A stretch of 64,000 bases of DNA from Streptomyces zhaozhouensis. Lineage in GTDB: Bacteria; Actinomycetota; Actinomycetes; Streptomycetales; Streptomycetaceae. A model generated the notes under the pieces. The model made no database searches, was not told the origin of the DNA, and saw only the letters and a list, made by a program, of their open reading frames with translations. The stretch covers positions 62,001 through 126,000 of the forward strand of contig NZ_OCNE01000017.1 in assembly GCF_900230195.1 (NCBI RefSeq), given 5' to 3'. Position 1 is the stretch's first letter, and each line of letters begins with the position of its first letter. The position numbers and the translations under genes are program-made. This document shows, one piece after another, positions 34,760 through 42,903 of the stretch.

Positions 34760-35338
34760 TCACCCGCCGAGGGCCGCCCGGACGATCTTCCGCACCTCCG
34801 CGTGCGGCGGAGGGGCGCACTCCCGTTCCGTGCAGAGCAGATGGACCGCGCCGGTGAGCAGCGGGGCGATGGTGCCCACGTCCGCCTCGCCGGCCAGGCG
34901 TCCTCGTCGCCGCGCGGCGGCCAGACAGGCGCGGATCGTCTCCGTACCCTCCCCCAGAAGCGGGATGCGAGCCGTTCCCGCCTCGCGCAGCCGGTCCCGC
35001 AGGGCGGGGCGAGCGATGATCAGCCCGACGATGGAGACCGTCACCGGTGAGAACAACCGCACCAGCGCTTCGGTGAGATGCTCGACGACATCGTCCTGTC
35101 CTGCGGATGCCGACAACGCGCTCGCCTGCCGCTCCCATCGGGCCGTGCGGTCGAGCACGAGACCGGCGAGGAACGCGTCGAAATCCGCGAAGTGCCGGTG
35201 CACCAGCCCTTTCGCGACGCCGGCTTCGGCGGCGACCGCCCGACTGGTCAACGCGCTCGGCCCGTCGCGAAGCAGGACGCGTTCGGCGGCGGCGAACAAC
35301 TGCTGCTCCGCGTCCCGTATCGGCACTCCGGTGGGCAC
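34760..35338 (-). CDS. TetR family repressor
   Basis: 192 residues from GTG 35338, preceded by AAGGAGAGCCGC; a longer frame upstream lacks a binding site. HTH about 8-52: RDAEQQLFAAAERVLLRDG, LTSRAVAAEAGVAKGLVHRHF, a TetR signature. C-terminal helices follow the usual layout. Divergent from an FAD monooxygenase gene, with a large inverted repeat over the monooxygenase promoter, so probably its repressor. The convergent sigma gene ends 19 bp away. Confidence 0.92.
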   Translation of the reverse strand: MPTGVPIRDAEQQLFAAAERVLLRDGPSALTSRAVAAEAGVAKGLVHRHFADFDAFLAGLVLDRTARWERQASALSASAGQDDVVEHLTEALVRLFSPVTVSIVGLIIARPALRDRLREAGTARIPLLGEGTETIRACLAAARRRGRLAGEADVGTIAPLLTGAVHLLCTERECAPPPHAEVRKIVRAALGG

Positions 35339-35450
35339 GCGGCTCTCCTTCCTTCGCGCGAACGCGCGTGTGCCGCCTGGTGGGCACCCGGCCACTCTAC
35401 GTCGGGGACCATCCGCCGGTCACCGGGAACGTGACCCGTCGCTGGCTTTG

Positions 35451-35485
35451 TGGGCGTGCGCCCACTCATAATGGGCGCACGCCCA
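35451..35485. promoter_or_regulatory. Operator over monooxygenase promoter
   Basis: TGGGCGTGCGCCCA (35451-35464) and TGGGCGCACGCCCA (35472-35485) are exact reverse complements, and each is itself a palindrome with two central bases (TGGGCG-NN-CGCCCA). The 7-bp spacer plus flank contains CATAAT, a good -10. Two adjacent dyads allow binding of two TetR dimers, blocking the monooxygenase promoter 31 bp before its ATG. Confidence 0.7.
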
Positions 35486-35516
35486 TTCCATCCATCGGAC
35501 GACAGGGAGCTCTCCC

Positions 35517-37190
35517 ATGACGGACTCAACCCCCACCGACGTCCTGATCGTCGGTGCCGGGCCAGTGGGGCTCACGCTGGCGTGCGATCTCGCCCGCCGC
35601 GGCGTCGATGCGCGCGTCGTCGAGCGTGCCGACGCCCACCCGGTCGGGACGCGGGCTCGCGGGGTGCGCGCCCGCACCCAGGAGGTGCTGGAGGATCTCG
35701 GCGTGCTCGGCGACGTGACCAGGCACGCCGAGACGCCGCTCCCGACGCGCTTCTACGACACCGAGGGGCGGCTGGTGCGCGAGGCGACGCTCTACGAGGC
35801 ACCACCTGTTCCGGGCGCCCCGTACCCGGGCAGCCTCATCGTGGGGCAGCAGTTCACCGAGGCCGCGCTGCGCGCGAGGCTGGCATCACTCGGCCGGCAC
35901 GTCGAACTCGGCGCGGAACTGACCGATGTCGCGCAGGACCACGAGGGGGTCACGGCGTCGATCCGTGCCGGCGGAGAGCCGCGGGCGGTACGGGCGCGCT
36001 ATCTCGTCGGCTGCGACGGCGCCGGCAGCACCGTGCGCAAGCTGGCCGGGATCAGCTTTCTCGGGGAGACCTGGGACCGGCAGCGCATGTTGTTCGGCAA
36101 TCTCGGCGTCGACGGGCTGGACCCCGCGGTGGCGCACATGTGGGCCACCGGCACCGGCGGCATGGTGACCCTGTACCCGATGCCGAGGAGCCGCACCTGG
36201 TTCTTCACCGCGCCACTGCCGCCGAAGGACGGCCGGGACGACGCGCCCGTCACCCTGGAGACCGTCACCGCGGCGTTCGACCGGCACGTCGGGCTGCCCG
36301 GGGTGAGCTTCCGCGACGCCGTCTACCTCTCCGTGTATCAGGTCAACATCCGCATGGTCGACCGGTTCCGCCGGGGGCGCGTCTTCCTGGCCGGCGACGC
36401 CGCTCATGTGCACACCCCCGCGGGCGGCCAGGGCATGAACACCGGCATCCAGGACGCCTACAACCTCGGCTGGAAGCTCGCGGAAGCCCTCCGCGGCGCC
36501 CCGGCCTCGCTGCTCGACACCTACGAGGAGGAGCGGAAGCCCGTCGCCGAACGCGTGCTGGCCTCGACGACCGCACGCGGGAAGTCCTGGGCCGGCTCCG
36601 ACACCGCGCGGGTATCGGGGCGCATCGTCGACGCCTTCCGGGGCCGCGACCCGTTCGCCGACACCAGCCAGCTCGCCCTCACCTACCGGGGTGGCAGCCT
36701 CGCCGTCGACTCGGCCTCCCAGATCGGGATCCGCGCGGGCGACCGCGCTCCGGACGCGCGCTGCACCAGCCCGGCGAACGGCGAACGCGTCAGGCTGTTC
36801 GACCTGTTCCGCGGCACGCACGTCACGCTGCTCGTCTTCGGCCGCGCCCCCTTCCCACACCTTCCGGCGGCGACGCGAAGCGCCGTGCGCGCCCACCGCG
36901 TCCTCGCCGCCGGCTCCTCGCCCGACCCCTCGGAACCGGCCCTCGTCGACAGCGCCGGTGAGGCGCACGACCTCTACGGCATCGCGGACAGCGGCCTCGT
37001 GCTGGTTCGTCCCGACGGCCATGTGGGGATGACGGCGGAGGGTCCGGATGCCGCCGCCGTGGCCGCGTACCTGCGAAGGATCACCGCCGCCGACCCGTCA
37101 CACCCGGCCCCGTCCCGCGCGGAACGGTGCGCGACGCCGGTGCGCCCACGGACGAACCCCCGTGAGGGGTCCGACCACTTCAGGCTCTGA
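35517..37190 (+). CDS. FAD-dependent aromatic monooxygenase (PheA/TfdB-type)
   Basis: 557 residues. FAD motif VLIVGAGPVGLTLACDLARRG at 9-29, the GCDGAGSTVRK motif (DG) near 164-174, and GDAAHVHTPAGGQGMNTGIQD near 299-319. The C-terminal thioredoxin-like domain (about 405-535, VRLFDLFRGTHVTLLVFG) is typical of phenol hydroxylase and polyketide hydroxylases such as RdmE. Uses NAD(P)H and O2 to hydroxylate a phenolic or polyketide ring. Either antibiotic-inactivating (like Rox enzymes) or catabolic; the adjacent TetR gene favours inducible detoxification. The last 25 residues are low-complexity. ATG with CAGGGAG ahead. Confidence 0.92.
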   Translation: MTDSTPTDVLIVGAGPVGLTLACDLARRGVDARVVERADAHPVGTRARGVRARTQEVLEDLGVLGDVTRHAETPLPTRFYDTEGRLVREATLYEAPPVPGAPYPGSLIVGQQFTEAALRARLASLGRHVELGAELTDVAQDHEGVTASIRAGGEPRAVRARYLVGCDGAGSTVRKLAGISFLGETWDRQRMLFGNLGVDGLDPAVAHMWATGTGGMVTLYPMPRSRTWFFTAPLPPKDGRDDAPVTLETVTAAFDRHVGLPGVSFRDAVYLSVYQVNIRMVDRFRRGRVFLAGDAAHVHTPAGGQGMNTGIQDAYNLGWKLAEALRGAPASLLDTYEEERKPVAERVLASTTARGKSWAGSDTARVSGRIVDAFRGRDPFADTSQLALTYRGGSLAVDSASQIGIRAGDRAPDARCTSPANGERVRLFDLFRGTHVTLLVFGRAPFPHLPAATRSAVRAHRVLAAGSSPDPSEPALVDSAGEAHDLYGIADSGLVLVRPDGHVGMTAEGPDAAAVAAYLRRITAADPSHPAPSRAERCATPVRPRTNPREGSDHFRL

Positions 37191-37232
37191 GACACCGCGG
37201 GGACGGTCCAGCAACCGTGCCCAGCGACACCA

Positions 37233-37264
37233 AGAGGCCGCCTCCCTCGCGGGAGACGGCCTCT
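37233..37264. terminator. Bidirectional terminator between monooxygenase and tRNA-Ala
   Basis: AGAGGCCG (37233-37240) pairs with CGGCCTCT (37257-37264), and CTCCC with GGGAG inside it, giving a 13-bp stem with one mismatch and a TCGC loop. It would end both the monooxygenase (plus) and tRNA (minus) transcripts. Confidence 0.65.
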
Positions 37265-37270
37265 GAGCTG

Positions 37271-37343
<73 letters not shown>

Positions 37344-37470
37344 TTGCCTGGTCCGCCCGAGGTTTCCCTTCCGGGTTCCCCCTGGCGGCGATGCCTACTT
37401 TACACACTCCCCCGGGTCCTTTGCCAAATCCGTTGAGGGCGGCCGCCGGACGGGCGGGACAGGGGGCGGG

Positions 37471-37704
37471 TCAGACGCTCGCGAAGGAGTAGAAGCGCTT
37501 CAGAGCGCAGTGTTCGTCCAGGAGACGGCCGTAGATCGGCTCGCCCTCCAGCTCGCGGTAGACCTCGATCGGGTCGCCCTTGATGATCAACGCGCGCGCG
37601 CACTCCACGCACCAGTACTGGTAGGCGACGTTCACCGGCTGGAGGTCGCGCACGATGGGCGTGCCAGCGCCGCACCAGTCGCACTTCCTGCTGTGTGCAC
37701 CCAT
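37471..37704 (-). CDS. Small zinc-ribbon-like protein
   Basis: 77 residues from ATG 37704 with GTGGAG ahead. Two CxxC knuckles (CDWCGAG at about 8-14, CVECARA at about 32-38) likely bind one zinc. The remainder is mixed helix/strand (GDPIEVYRELEGEPIYGRLL) ending YSFASV. A conserved Streptomyces hypothetical in my memory; function not known. The longer open frame upstream is unsupported by codon pattern. Next to tRNA-Ala on the same strand. Confidence 0.85.
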   Translation of the reverse strand: MGAHSRKCDWCGAGTPIVRDLQPVNVAYQYWCVECARALIIKGDPIEVYRELEGEPIYGRLLDEHCALKRFYSFASV

Positions 37705-37841
37705 ACGGTCAGCTCCACCCTCGGTTGTGGGCCGTGCACACGAGGCATACCCCTCCGTCGCCGCCGGGTCACTCGCCGGAGCGCCCGCTGCCCGGCGTGT
37801 CCACGATTCTGCCATGTCACGGGCTTTCCGATAAGCCGCTT

Positions 37842-37872
37842 GATCCCGCCTCCCCGACAAGGAGACGGGATC
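37842..37872 (-). terminator. Hairpin downstream of siderophore-binding lipoprotein gene
   Basis: GATCCCG (37842-37848) and CGGGATC (37866-37872), with TCTCC/GGAGA-type pairing inside, form a stable stem about 100 bp beyond the lipoprotein stop. It is in the right place to terminate the iron-uptake operon read on the minus strand. No T-tract. Confidence 0.5.
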
Positions 37873-37974
37873 GAGACCAGCGAACCCCCCGCGTCGCCCG
37901 CCGTTGGGCGGGATGTCACCGGCCCTTCCCGCCCGCGCGAGCGGCGCGGGATCGCCCCGGCGCGCCCGGGAGGA

Positions 37975-39018
37975 TCACCCCCCGGCGGTCAGTTCCTCCA
38001 GCACCGGCACCAGCTGTTCGAGGGCGTGGGGGATGGACAGCGGGGTGTTGGCGGCGAACGGTTCACCCACCTCGGGGTCCATGACGGTCGCGCGGCCGTC
38101 CCGGACGGCCGGCAGCGTGCGGTACAGCGGGTCGTCCTCGATCATGGAGGCGTCCACGCCGATGACGGTCATCAGCATGACGTCGGCGTCGAGGAGTTCG
38201 AGCCGTTCGTGGGAGACCGAGACGGAGAACGCGTCGGTGGCCTGCTCCTGGACGGCCGGGTTGTTCTCGAAGCCCAGCGCCTCGACGAACTCCACACGCC
38301 CGCCGCCCCGCACGTAGGCGCCCCAACCGCCGCTGTAGAGGCTGCCGACGGTGATCTCCTTGCCGGCGAACTCGGGGTGCGCCTCGGCCTGCTCGGCGAA
38401 CTGCCCCTCCAGGTCGGCGATCAGCTCCTCGCCACGCTCCTCGCGGCCCAGCGCGGTGGCGACCATCCGCGTCTGCTCCTGCCAGGAGATCTTGTACTCG
38501 TCGGCGTCCGCGTCCGGCACGCCGACGGTCGGCGCGATCCGCGACAGCTGCTCGTAACGCTCCTCGTCGCCGCTGGACTTGGTGTCGAGGATGAGGTCGG
38601 GGTTCAGCTCGCTGATGCGGTCGTACTCCGGCTCCAGCGTGCCGATGATCTCCGGCGACTCGTCGTAGAGGCCCTCCGCCCAGGGGCCGACGCCGTCGCC
38701 GCCGAAGGCGAGCCAGTCGCTGGCGCCGACCGGCTGGACGCCCAGCGCCAGCGCCGTCTCGGCGTCGCCCCAGCCGAGGGCGAGGACCCGCTGCGGCTCC
38801 TCGGGGACGGTGACGTCACCGAACTTGGTCGGGACCTCGACGGGGAACGCGTCCCCTGGCTCGCCGGACGCGCCGGACTCCGGGGACGACTGCCCGTCCT
38901 CCTCGTCCTCTCCGGACCAGGCGCAGGCGGTGGACAGGGTCAGGAGCAACGCCGACAGGCCCACTCCGGTGCGGGTGAGCCGGGAGCGCCGGCCGTGGCG
39001 GGAGACACGTGCGTACAT
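37975..39018 (-). CDS. Iron-siderophore ABC transporter substrate-binding lipoprotein
   Basis: 347 residues. Signal peptide with twin Arg, hydrophobic stretch (TGVGLSALLLTLST) and lipobox ending at Cys32 (LSTACAWS). Periplasmic-binding-protein fold class III: FPVEVPTKFGDVTVPEEPQRVLALGWGDAETALALG at the start, LNPDLILDTKSSGDEERYEQLSRIAPTVGV, and VGSLYSGGWGAYV. This FepB/CdtB/DesE-like class binds ferric hydroxamate or catecholate siderophores. ATG at 39018; an iron box sits 6-24 bp upstream. Last gene of the uptake operon with a promoter of its own. Confidence 0.94.
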   Translation of the reverse strand: MYARVSRHGRRSRLTRTGVGLSALLLTLSTACAWSGEDEEDGQSSPESGASGEPGDAFPVEVPTKFGDVTVPEEPQRVLALGWGDAETALALGVQPVGASDWLAFGGDGVGPWAEGLYDESPEIIGTLEPEYDRISELNPDLILDTKSSGDEERYEQLSRIAPTVGVPDADADEYKISWQEQTRMVATALGREERGEELIADLEGQFAEQAEAHPEFAGKEITVGSLYSGGWGAYVRGGGRVEFVEALGFENNPAVQEQATDAFSVSVSHERLELLDADVMLMTVIGVDASMIEDDPLYRTLPAVRDGRATVMDPEVGEPFAANTPLSIPHALEQLVPVLEELTAGG

Positions 39019-39023
39019 GACGG

Positions 39024-39042
39024 TTAGGGTAGCCTAACCTCA
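39024..39042. promoter_or_regulatory. Iron box (DmdR/IdeR-type) of the lipoprotein gene
   Basis: TTAGGGTAGCCTAACCTCA, 19 bp, differs at only a few positions from the consensus TTAGGTTAGGCTAACCTAA. It lies between the ATPase and lipoprotein genes, overlapping the ATPase stop codon, and ends 5 bp before the lipoprotein ATG. Binding of an iron-loaded DtxR-family repressor would block this internal promoter. Confidence 0.8.
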
Positions 39043-39867
39043 CTTGCTTTCGGCCGGGAGGTGCCGGTCGTCACAGTGATGCCGCCCCACGGGCACCACC
39101 ATCGGCGTCCCGGAGAGCGGGTCGGTCAGCAGCAGGCAGCCCATCCCGAAGACCTCGGCCACCACGTCCTCGGTCAGCACCTCGGCCGGCGCGCCCTGGG
39201 CGACGATCCGCCCGTCGCGCATCGCCACCAGATGGTCGGCGTAGCGGCAGGCCAGGTTGAGGTCGTGGAGCACGGTCACCACCGTGGTGCCCTCGGCCCG
39301 GTTGAGGTCGGTCAGCAGGTCCAGGACCTCCACCTGGTGCGGCAGGTCGAGATAGGTGGTCGGTTCGTCCAGCAGCAGCAGATCCGTGTGCTGCGCCAAC
39401 GCCATCGCGATCCACACCCGTTGGCGCTGCCCGCCGGACAGCTCGTCGACCGGGCGGGCCGCCAGCTCCGCCACGTCCGTGGCGACCAGCGCCTCGGCCA
39501 CCGCCGTCTCGTCCTCGGCCGTCCACCGCCGGAACCAGCCCTGGTGCGGGTAGCGCCCCCGGCTGACCAGATCGGTCACCGTGATGCCCTCCGGGGCCAG
39601 GGGGCTCTGCGGCAGCATCCCGAGCCGCGCGGCCACCTCCCGGGTGGACAGCTCGTGGATCGCGCGCCCGTCCAGCAGCACCGCGCCCGAGGCCGGGGCG
39701 AGCAGCCGCGCCATCCCGCGCAGCAGCGTCGACTTGCCGCAGGCGTTGGGCCCGACGACGGCCGTGAACCGGCCGGGCGGCACCTCGAACGACAGCTCCC
39801 GGACGACCTCGCGCCCGTCGTAGGCCAGCACCAGCCGTTCGGTGCTCAGCGTGTGCCTGTCCGTCAT
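39040..39867 (-). CDS. Iron-siderophore ABC transporter ATPase
   Basis: 275 residues from ATG 39867 (GGGAGGAGAGCG ahead); a 19-residue upstream extension is less likely. Walker A GPNACGKSTLL near 36-46, Q-loop in MLPQSPLAP, signature LSGGQRQRVWIAMALAQ near 141, Walker B LLLLDEPTTYLDL, and H-loop VLHDLNLACRYAD. FepC/FecE class. Couples ATP hydrolysis to import of ferric siderophore through the two FecCD permeases upstream. About 50 bp separate it from the permease gene. Confidence 0.97.
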   Translation of the reverse strand: MTDRHTLSTERLVLAYDGREVVRELSFEVPPGRFTAVVGPNACGKSTLLRGMARLLAPASGAVLLDGRAIHELSTREVAARLGMLPQSPLAPEGITVTDLVSRGRYPHQGWFRRWTAEDETAVAEALVATDVAELAARPVDELSGGQRQRVWIAMALAQHTDLLLLDEPTTYLDLPHQVEVLDLLTDLNRAEGTTVVTVLHDLNLACRYADHLVAMRDGRIVAQGAPAEVLTEDVVAEVFGMGCLLLTDPLSGTPMVVPVGRHHCDDRHLPAESK

Positions 39868-39916
39868 CGCGCTCTCCTCCCGCCGCCTGCGTCCGCCTCG
39901 TTGCCCCGGTGCCGGC

Positions 39917-40975
39917 TCATCCACCGCGCCCCCTCCGGTTGGCCCGGGTGAGCAGCCACAGCAGATAGGGCGCGCCGATGATGCTGGTGACCATGCCGAC
40001 CGGGAACTGGTTGGAGCCCAGGGCGTGTTGGGCGACCTGGTCGGAGACCAGCACGATCAGCGCGCCGATCAGCGCCGAGGGCAGCAGCGCCGGCGCCTCG
40101 CGCCCGAGCAGCCGCCGCGCGATCGGCCCCGAGACGAAGGCGACGAAGCCCACGGGCCCGGCCGCCGCCGTCGCCACCCCGGTCAGCGCGACCGCGCAGC
40201 CGATAAGCGCAAGCCGTGCGCGCTCCACCCGGGTGCCGAGCGCGCTCGCCGCCTCGTCGCCGAGTTGCAGCGTGCCGAGCGACCGCGCCGCCGCCACCGT
40301 CATCGGGAGGAGCAGCGCCGCGGCGAACAGCAGCGTGCCGACGTGCTCCCAGGTCCTGCCGTTGAGGCTGCCGGCCAGCCAGATCCGCGCCTCCTGCGCG
40401 ACCACGGCCGAGGAGCGCGTCATCATGTGCGAGACGACGCTGGTCAACGCGGCGGCCACGCCGATGCCGACGAGCACCAGGCGCTGCCCCGACACCCCGT
40501 TCCGCCAGGCCAGCAGGTAGATCAGCGTGGCGGCCAGCAGCGCCCCGCCCAGCGCGGAGAGCGACATCGCGGCGCCGCTCAGTCCGAAGGCCACGCTGGC
40601 GACCACGGCCGCCGCGCTGGCCCCGGCGCTGATGCCGATCACGTCGGGGCTGGCCAGCGGGTTGCGCAGCAGCGTCTGGAAGAGCGCGCCGGCCAGGCCG
40701 AAGCAGAGCCCGACCAGCAGTCCGGTCAGCACGCGCGGCAGCCGCAACTCGACGACCAGGTAGTACGTGCCGCGCGTCCCGCCCCCGCCGACGGCCTCGA
40801 CCACCTCGCCGAGCGAGACGGTCCGGGTGCCGTAGAGCACGCTGCCGACGAACGCCGCGACCACCAGCACCGCCAGCACCGCGGAGACCAGGACCTCGCG
40901 TCGCTGCCGCGTCCGGCGCGTGCCGCGCACCGAGGCGCGGGCCGCCGCCACCCGCTCGGTGACCACCGCGCTCAC
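39917..40975 (-). CDS. FecCD-family iron-siderophore permease (second)
   Basis: 352 residues, about nine to ten TM helices beginning near residue 30 (EVLVSAVLAVLVVAAFVGS). FecCD hallmarks: RLPRVLTGLLVGLCFGLAGALFQ, RNPLASPDVIGISAGASAAAV, and the C-terminal PVGFVAFVSGPIARRL coupling-helix region. GTG start at 40975 overlaps the other permease stop (GTGA), so the two are coupled and form the heterodimeric channel. Uses the downstream ATPase. Confidence 0.95.
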   Translation of the reverse strand: MSAVVTERVAAARASVRGTRRTRQRREVLVSAVLAVLVVAAFVGSVLYGTRTVSLGEVVEAVGGGGTRGTYYLVVELRLPRVLTGLLVGLCFGLAGALFQTLLRNPLASPDVIGISAGASAAAVVASVAFGLSGAAMSLSALGGALLAATLIYLLAWRNGVSGQRLVLVGIGVAAALTSVVSHMMTRSSAVVAQEARIWLAGSLNGRTWEHVGTLLFAAALLLPMTVAAARSLGTLQLGDEAASALGTRVERARLALIGCAVALTGVATAAAGPVGFVAFVSGPIARRLLGREAPALLPSALIGALIVLVSDQVAQHALGSNQFPVGMVTSIIGAPYLLWLLTRANRRGRGG

Positions 40976-42030
40976 AGCTCGGCCGCCTTCCAGCGCCGCA
41001 CCAGCAGGATGAACGGAACGGAGCCCAGCAGCGCCGTCACGATCCCGACCTGCACCTCGGAGGGCCGGGCCACCAGCCGCCCGATCACGTCCGCGGTCAG
41101 CAGCAGCGCCGGGGCCACGACGGCCGCGTAGGGCAGCACCCAGCGGTAGTCGGAGCCGGTCAGGGTGCGCACCAGGTGCGGCACCACCAGCCCGACGAAG
41201 ACGATCGGCCCGCACAGCGCCGTCGCCGAGCCGCAGAGCAGCACCACGGACAGCGCGCCCATGGCCCGGACGAGACCGACGCGCTGCCCCAGCGTGCGGG
41301 CCATGTCCTCGCCCAGCGCGAGCGTGTTGAGGAACCGCCCGCTCAGCAGCGCGCCGACGGCGCCCACAAGGATGAACGGCGCGGCCTGGCCCACGATGTC
41401 GGCGGTCCTGGAGAGCGTCCCGACCTGCCAGAACCGGTACTGGTCGAAGGTGTCGGTGTCGCTGAGCACCAGGGCCCCGGTGATCGAGCCGAGCGCGGCC
41501 GTGGTGGTGGCGCCCGCCAGCGCCAGCTTGACGGGCGTCGCTCCCTCGCGGCCCACCGCGCTCACCCCGTAGACCAGCAGCGCCGCCAGCAGCGCGCCGA
41601 CGAAGCCGCACCAGACGTAGCCGGAGAACGAGGAGAGCCCCAGCCAGCCGATGCCGATCACCACGAACAGCGCGGCGCCCGCGTTGATCCCCAGCATCCC
41701 GGGGTCGGCCAGCGGGTTGCGGGCCACGCCCTGCATCACGGTGCCGGCCAGGCCGAGGGCGGCGCCGACCAGCAGCCCGGAGAGGGTGCGGGGCAGCCGC
41801 AGATGGCGAACGACCAACTGGTCGCGGTCGGTCGGGTCGTAGTCGGTGAGCGCGGTCACGACCTTGCCCGGCGGCACGCTCTCGGCGCCGAACGCGAGGC
41901 TCGCCGCACAGGCCAGCAGCAGACAGAGCAGCCCGACCAGCAGCCCGGCCACCAGCCTCGGCCGCCCGGTGACGCGGCGGCGCCCGGTCTCTCCGGTCTC
42001 TCCGGCCTCCCGGGGCGGGGCGGTCACCAC
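40972..42030 (-). CDS. FecCD-family iron-siderophore permease (first)
   Basis: 352 residues; TM helices start near residue 27 (LVAGLLVGLLCLLLACAAS). Conserved LRLPRTLSGLLVGAALGLAGTVMQG, RNPLADPGMLGINAGAALFVV and GPIVFVGLVVPHLVRTLTG. First transporter gene after the iron box at 42112-42130, with an 81-bp leader. The start is one of two adjacent GTG codons (42030 or 42027); the binding site is weak, so the exact start is uncertain. No siderophore synthetase is nearby, so the system may take up foreign siderophores. Confidence 0.94.
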   Translation of the reverse strand: MVTAPPREAGETGETGRRRVTGRPRLVAGLLVGLLCLLLACAASLAFGAESVPPGKVVTALTDYDPTDRDQLVVRHLRLPRTLSGLLVGAALGLAGTVMQGVARNPLADPGMLGINAGAALFVVIGIGWLGLSSFSGYVWCGFVGALLAALLVYGVSAVGREGATPVKLALAGATTTAALGSITGALVLSDTDTFDQYRFWQVGTLSRTADIVGQAAPFILVGAVGALLSGRFLNTLALGEDMARTLGQRVGLVRAMGALSVVLLCGSATALCGPIVFVGLVVPHLVRTLTGSDYRWVLPYAAVVAPALLLTADVIGRLVARPSEVQVGIVTALLGSVPFILLVRRWKAAEL

Positions 42031-42111
42031 GGCGGCGCCCCGGTGGCGGGCATGACGACCGCTGTGCTCCCTGCCGACATGCCGTTCCCCGCTGCTCGCC
42101 CTTGCCGCTAC

Positions 42112-42130
42112 TTAGGCAAGGCTAGCCTAT
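42112..42130. promoter_or_regulatory. Iron box upstream of permease operon
   Basis: TTAGGCAAGGCTAGCCTAT matches the DtxR/DmdR/IdeR box consensus at most positions. It lies 82 bp upstream of the first permease start and overlaps the stop codon of the PPOX-type flavoprotein gene on the same strand. Predicts iron-dependent repression of the uptake genes. Confidence 0.8.
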
Positions 42131-42753
42131 GCTTCGACGACGATCGGAGGGGGCTTGGGAGCGGTGGCCGGCCAGGTCTCCGGCTTCCACAGGCCGCTCT
42201 TGGTCAGCGCGCGCGAGCAGTGCCGGTAGACCTGGCGCGTGCGGATGACCAGCGCCATCCTGGGCGGCACCCCGTCGAGGGCGAGCTGGTCGAAGAACGG
42301 CGCGTCGCGCACCAGTTGCGCGGTGCCGTTGATGCGCAACGTCTCGCCGTGGCCCGGCAGGAAGAAGACGGTGCCCACCTGCCCGTTGCTCAGCACGTTC
42401 CGCCAGCCGTCGGCCCGCCGGTTCCCCGGGCGGTCGGGGATGACCAGGGTGGTCGAGTCCAGCACCTTGGCGAAGCCGGGCGGGTCGCCCTTGGGCGTCA
42501 CGTCGCAGCTGCCGTCCGCGGCCGAGGTGGCGATCAGGCAGAACGGCGAGAGCGCCAGCCACTGACGCTCGAAGTCGCCCAGGTCGGACCGGACCTTGGC
42601 GATCACGATCGGGTGCGGGGGGCCGAGCAGCTCGGTGATCTCGTCCTCCGAGGTGACGGGCACGACCCCCGCCAACGGGTCGTCCACCACAGTCGTCGCC
42701 CGGTCAGGCTCCACGGCCGACCACCCCTCCTCGATCGGCAACAGGTCGCACAC
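42127..42753 (-). CDS. FMN-dependent PPOX-type flavoprotein (MSMEG_1061-like)
   Basis: About 208 residues. The split-barrel flavin fold is shown by VIAKVRSDLGDFERQWLALSPFCLIATSAADGSCDVTPKGDPPGFAKV, the strand pattern of pyridoxamine-oxidase-like proteins, and by LSNGQVGTVFFLPGHGETLRINGTAQL. The family binds FMN (sometimes F420); reactions are mostly unknown. Several GTG starts are possible; 42753 is chosen because similarity begins just after. Its stop codon lies inside the iron box of the downstream transporter operon, so the two may be co-transcribed at low level. Confidence 0.85.
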   Translation of the reverse strand: MCDLLPIEEGWSAVEPDRATTVVDDPLAGVVPVTSEDEITELLGPPHPIVIAKVRSDLGDFERQWLALSPFCLIATSAADGSCDVTPKGDPPGFAKVLDSTTLVIPDRPGNRRADGWRNVLSNGQVGTVFFLPGHGETLRINGTAQLVRDAPFFDQLALDGVPPRMALVIRTRQVYRHCSRALTKSGLWKPETWPATAPKPPPIVVEA

Positions 42754-42871
42754 CCGCCCGAATCGTGCCGGACGAGCCGACACCACCCTGACACGGACAC
42801 GCGACGGCCGGACACCCAGGTGCCCGCAACGGGGTCGCGCGACCACCGCGAGGGGGCGAAGGGGCTACGCG

Positions 42872-42903
42872 CCCCGCCGGGGGCTAGCCCCGCCGGGGGC
42901 TAG
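42872..42903. repeat. 16-bp perfect tandem duplication over a stop codon
   Basis: CCCCGCCGGGGGCTAG occurs twice in direct contact (42872-42887, 42888-42903). The second copy contains the TAG stop of the histidine phosphatase gene (minus strand). Each copy also forms a small CCCCC/GGGG hairpin, giving two successive hairpins after the stop, possibly a terminator. Confidence 0.85.

Noticed and set aside
34446..35387. 313-codon minus-strand frame over the TetR gene
   Set aside because: Different frame from the TetR protein, Arg-rich and without motifs.
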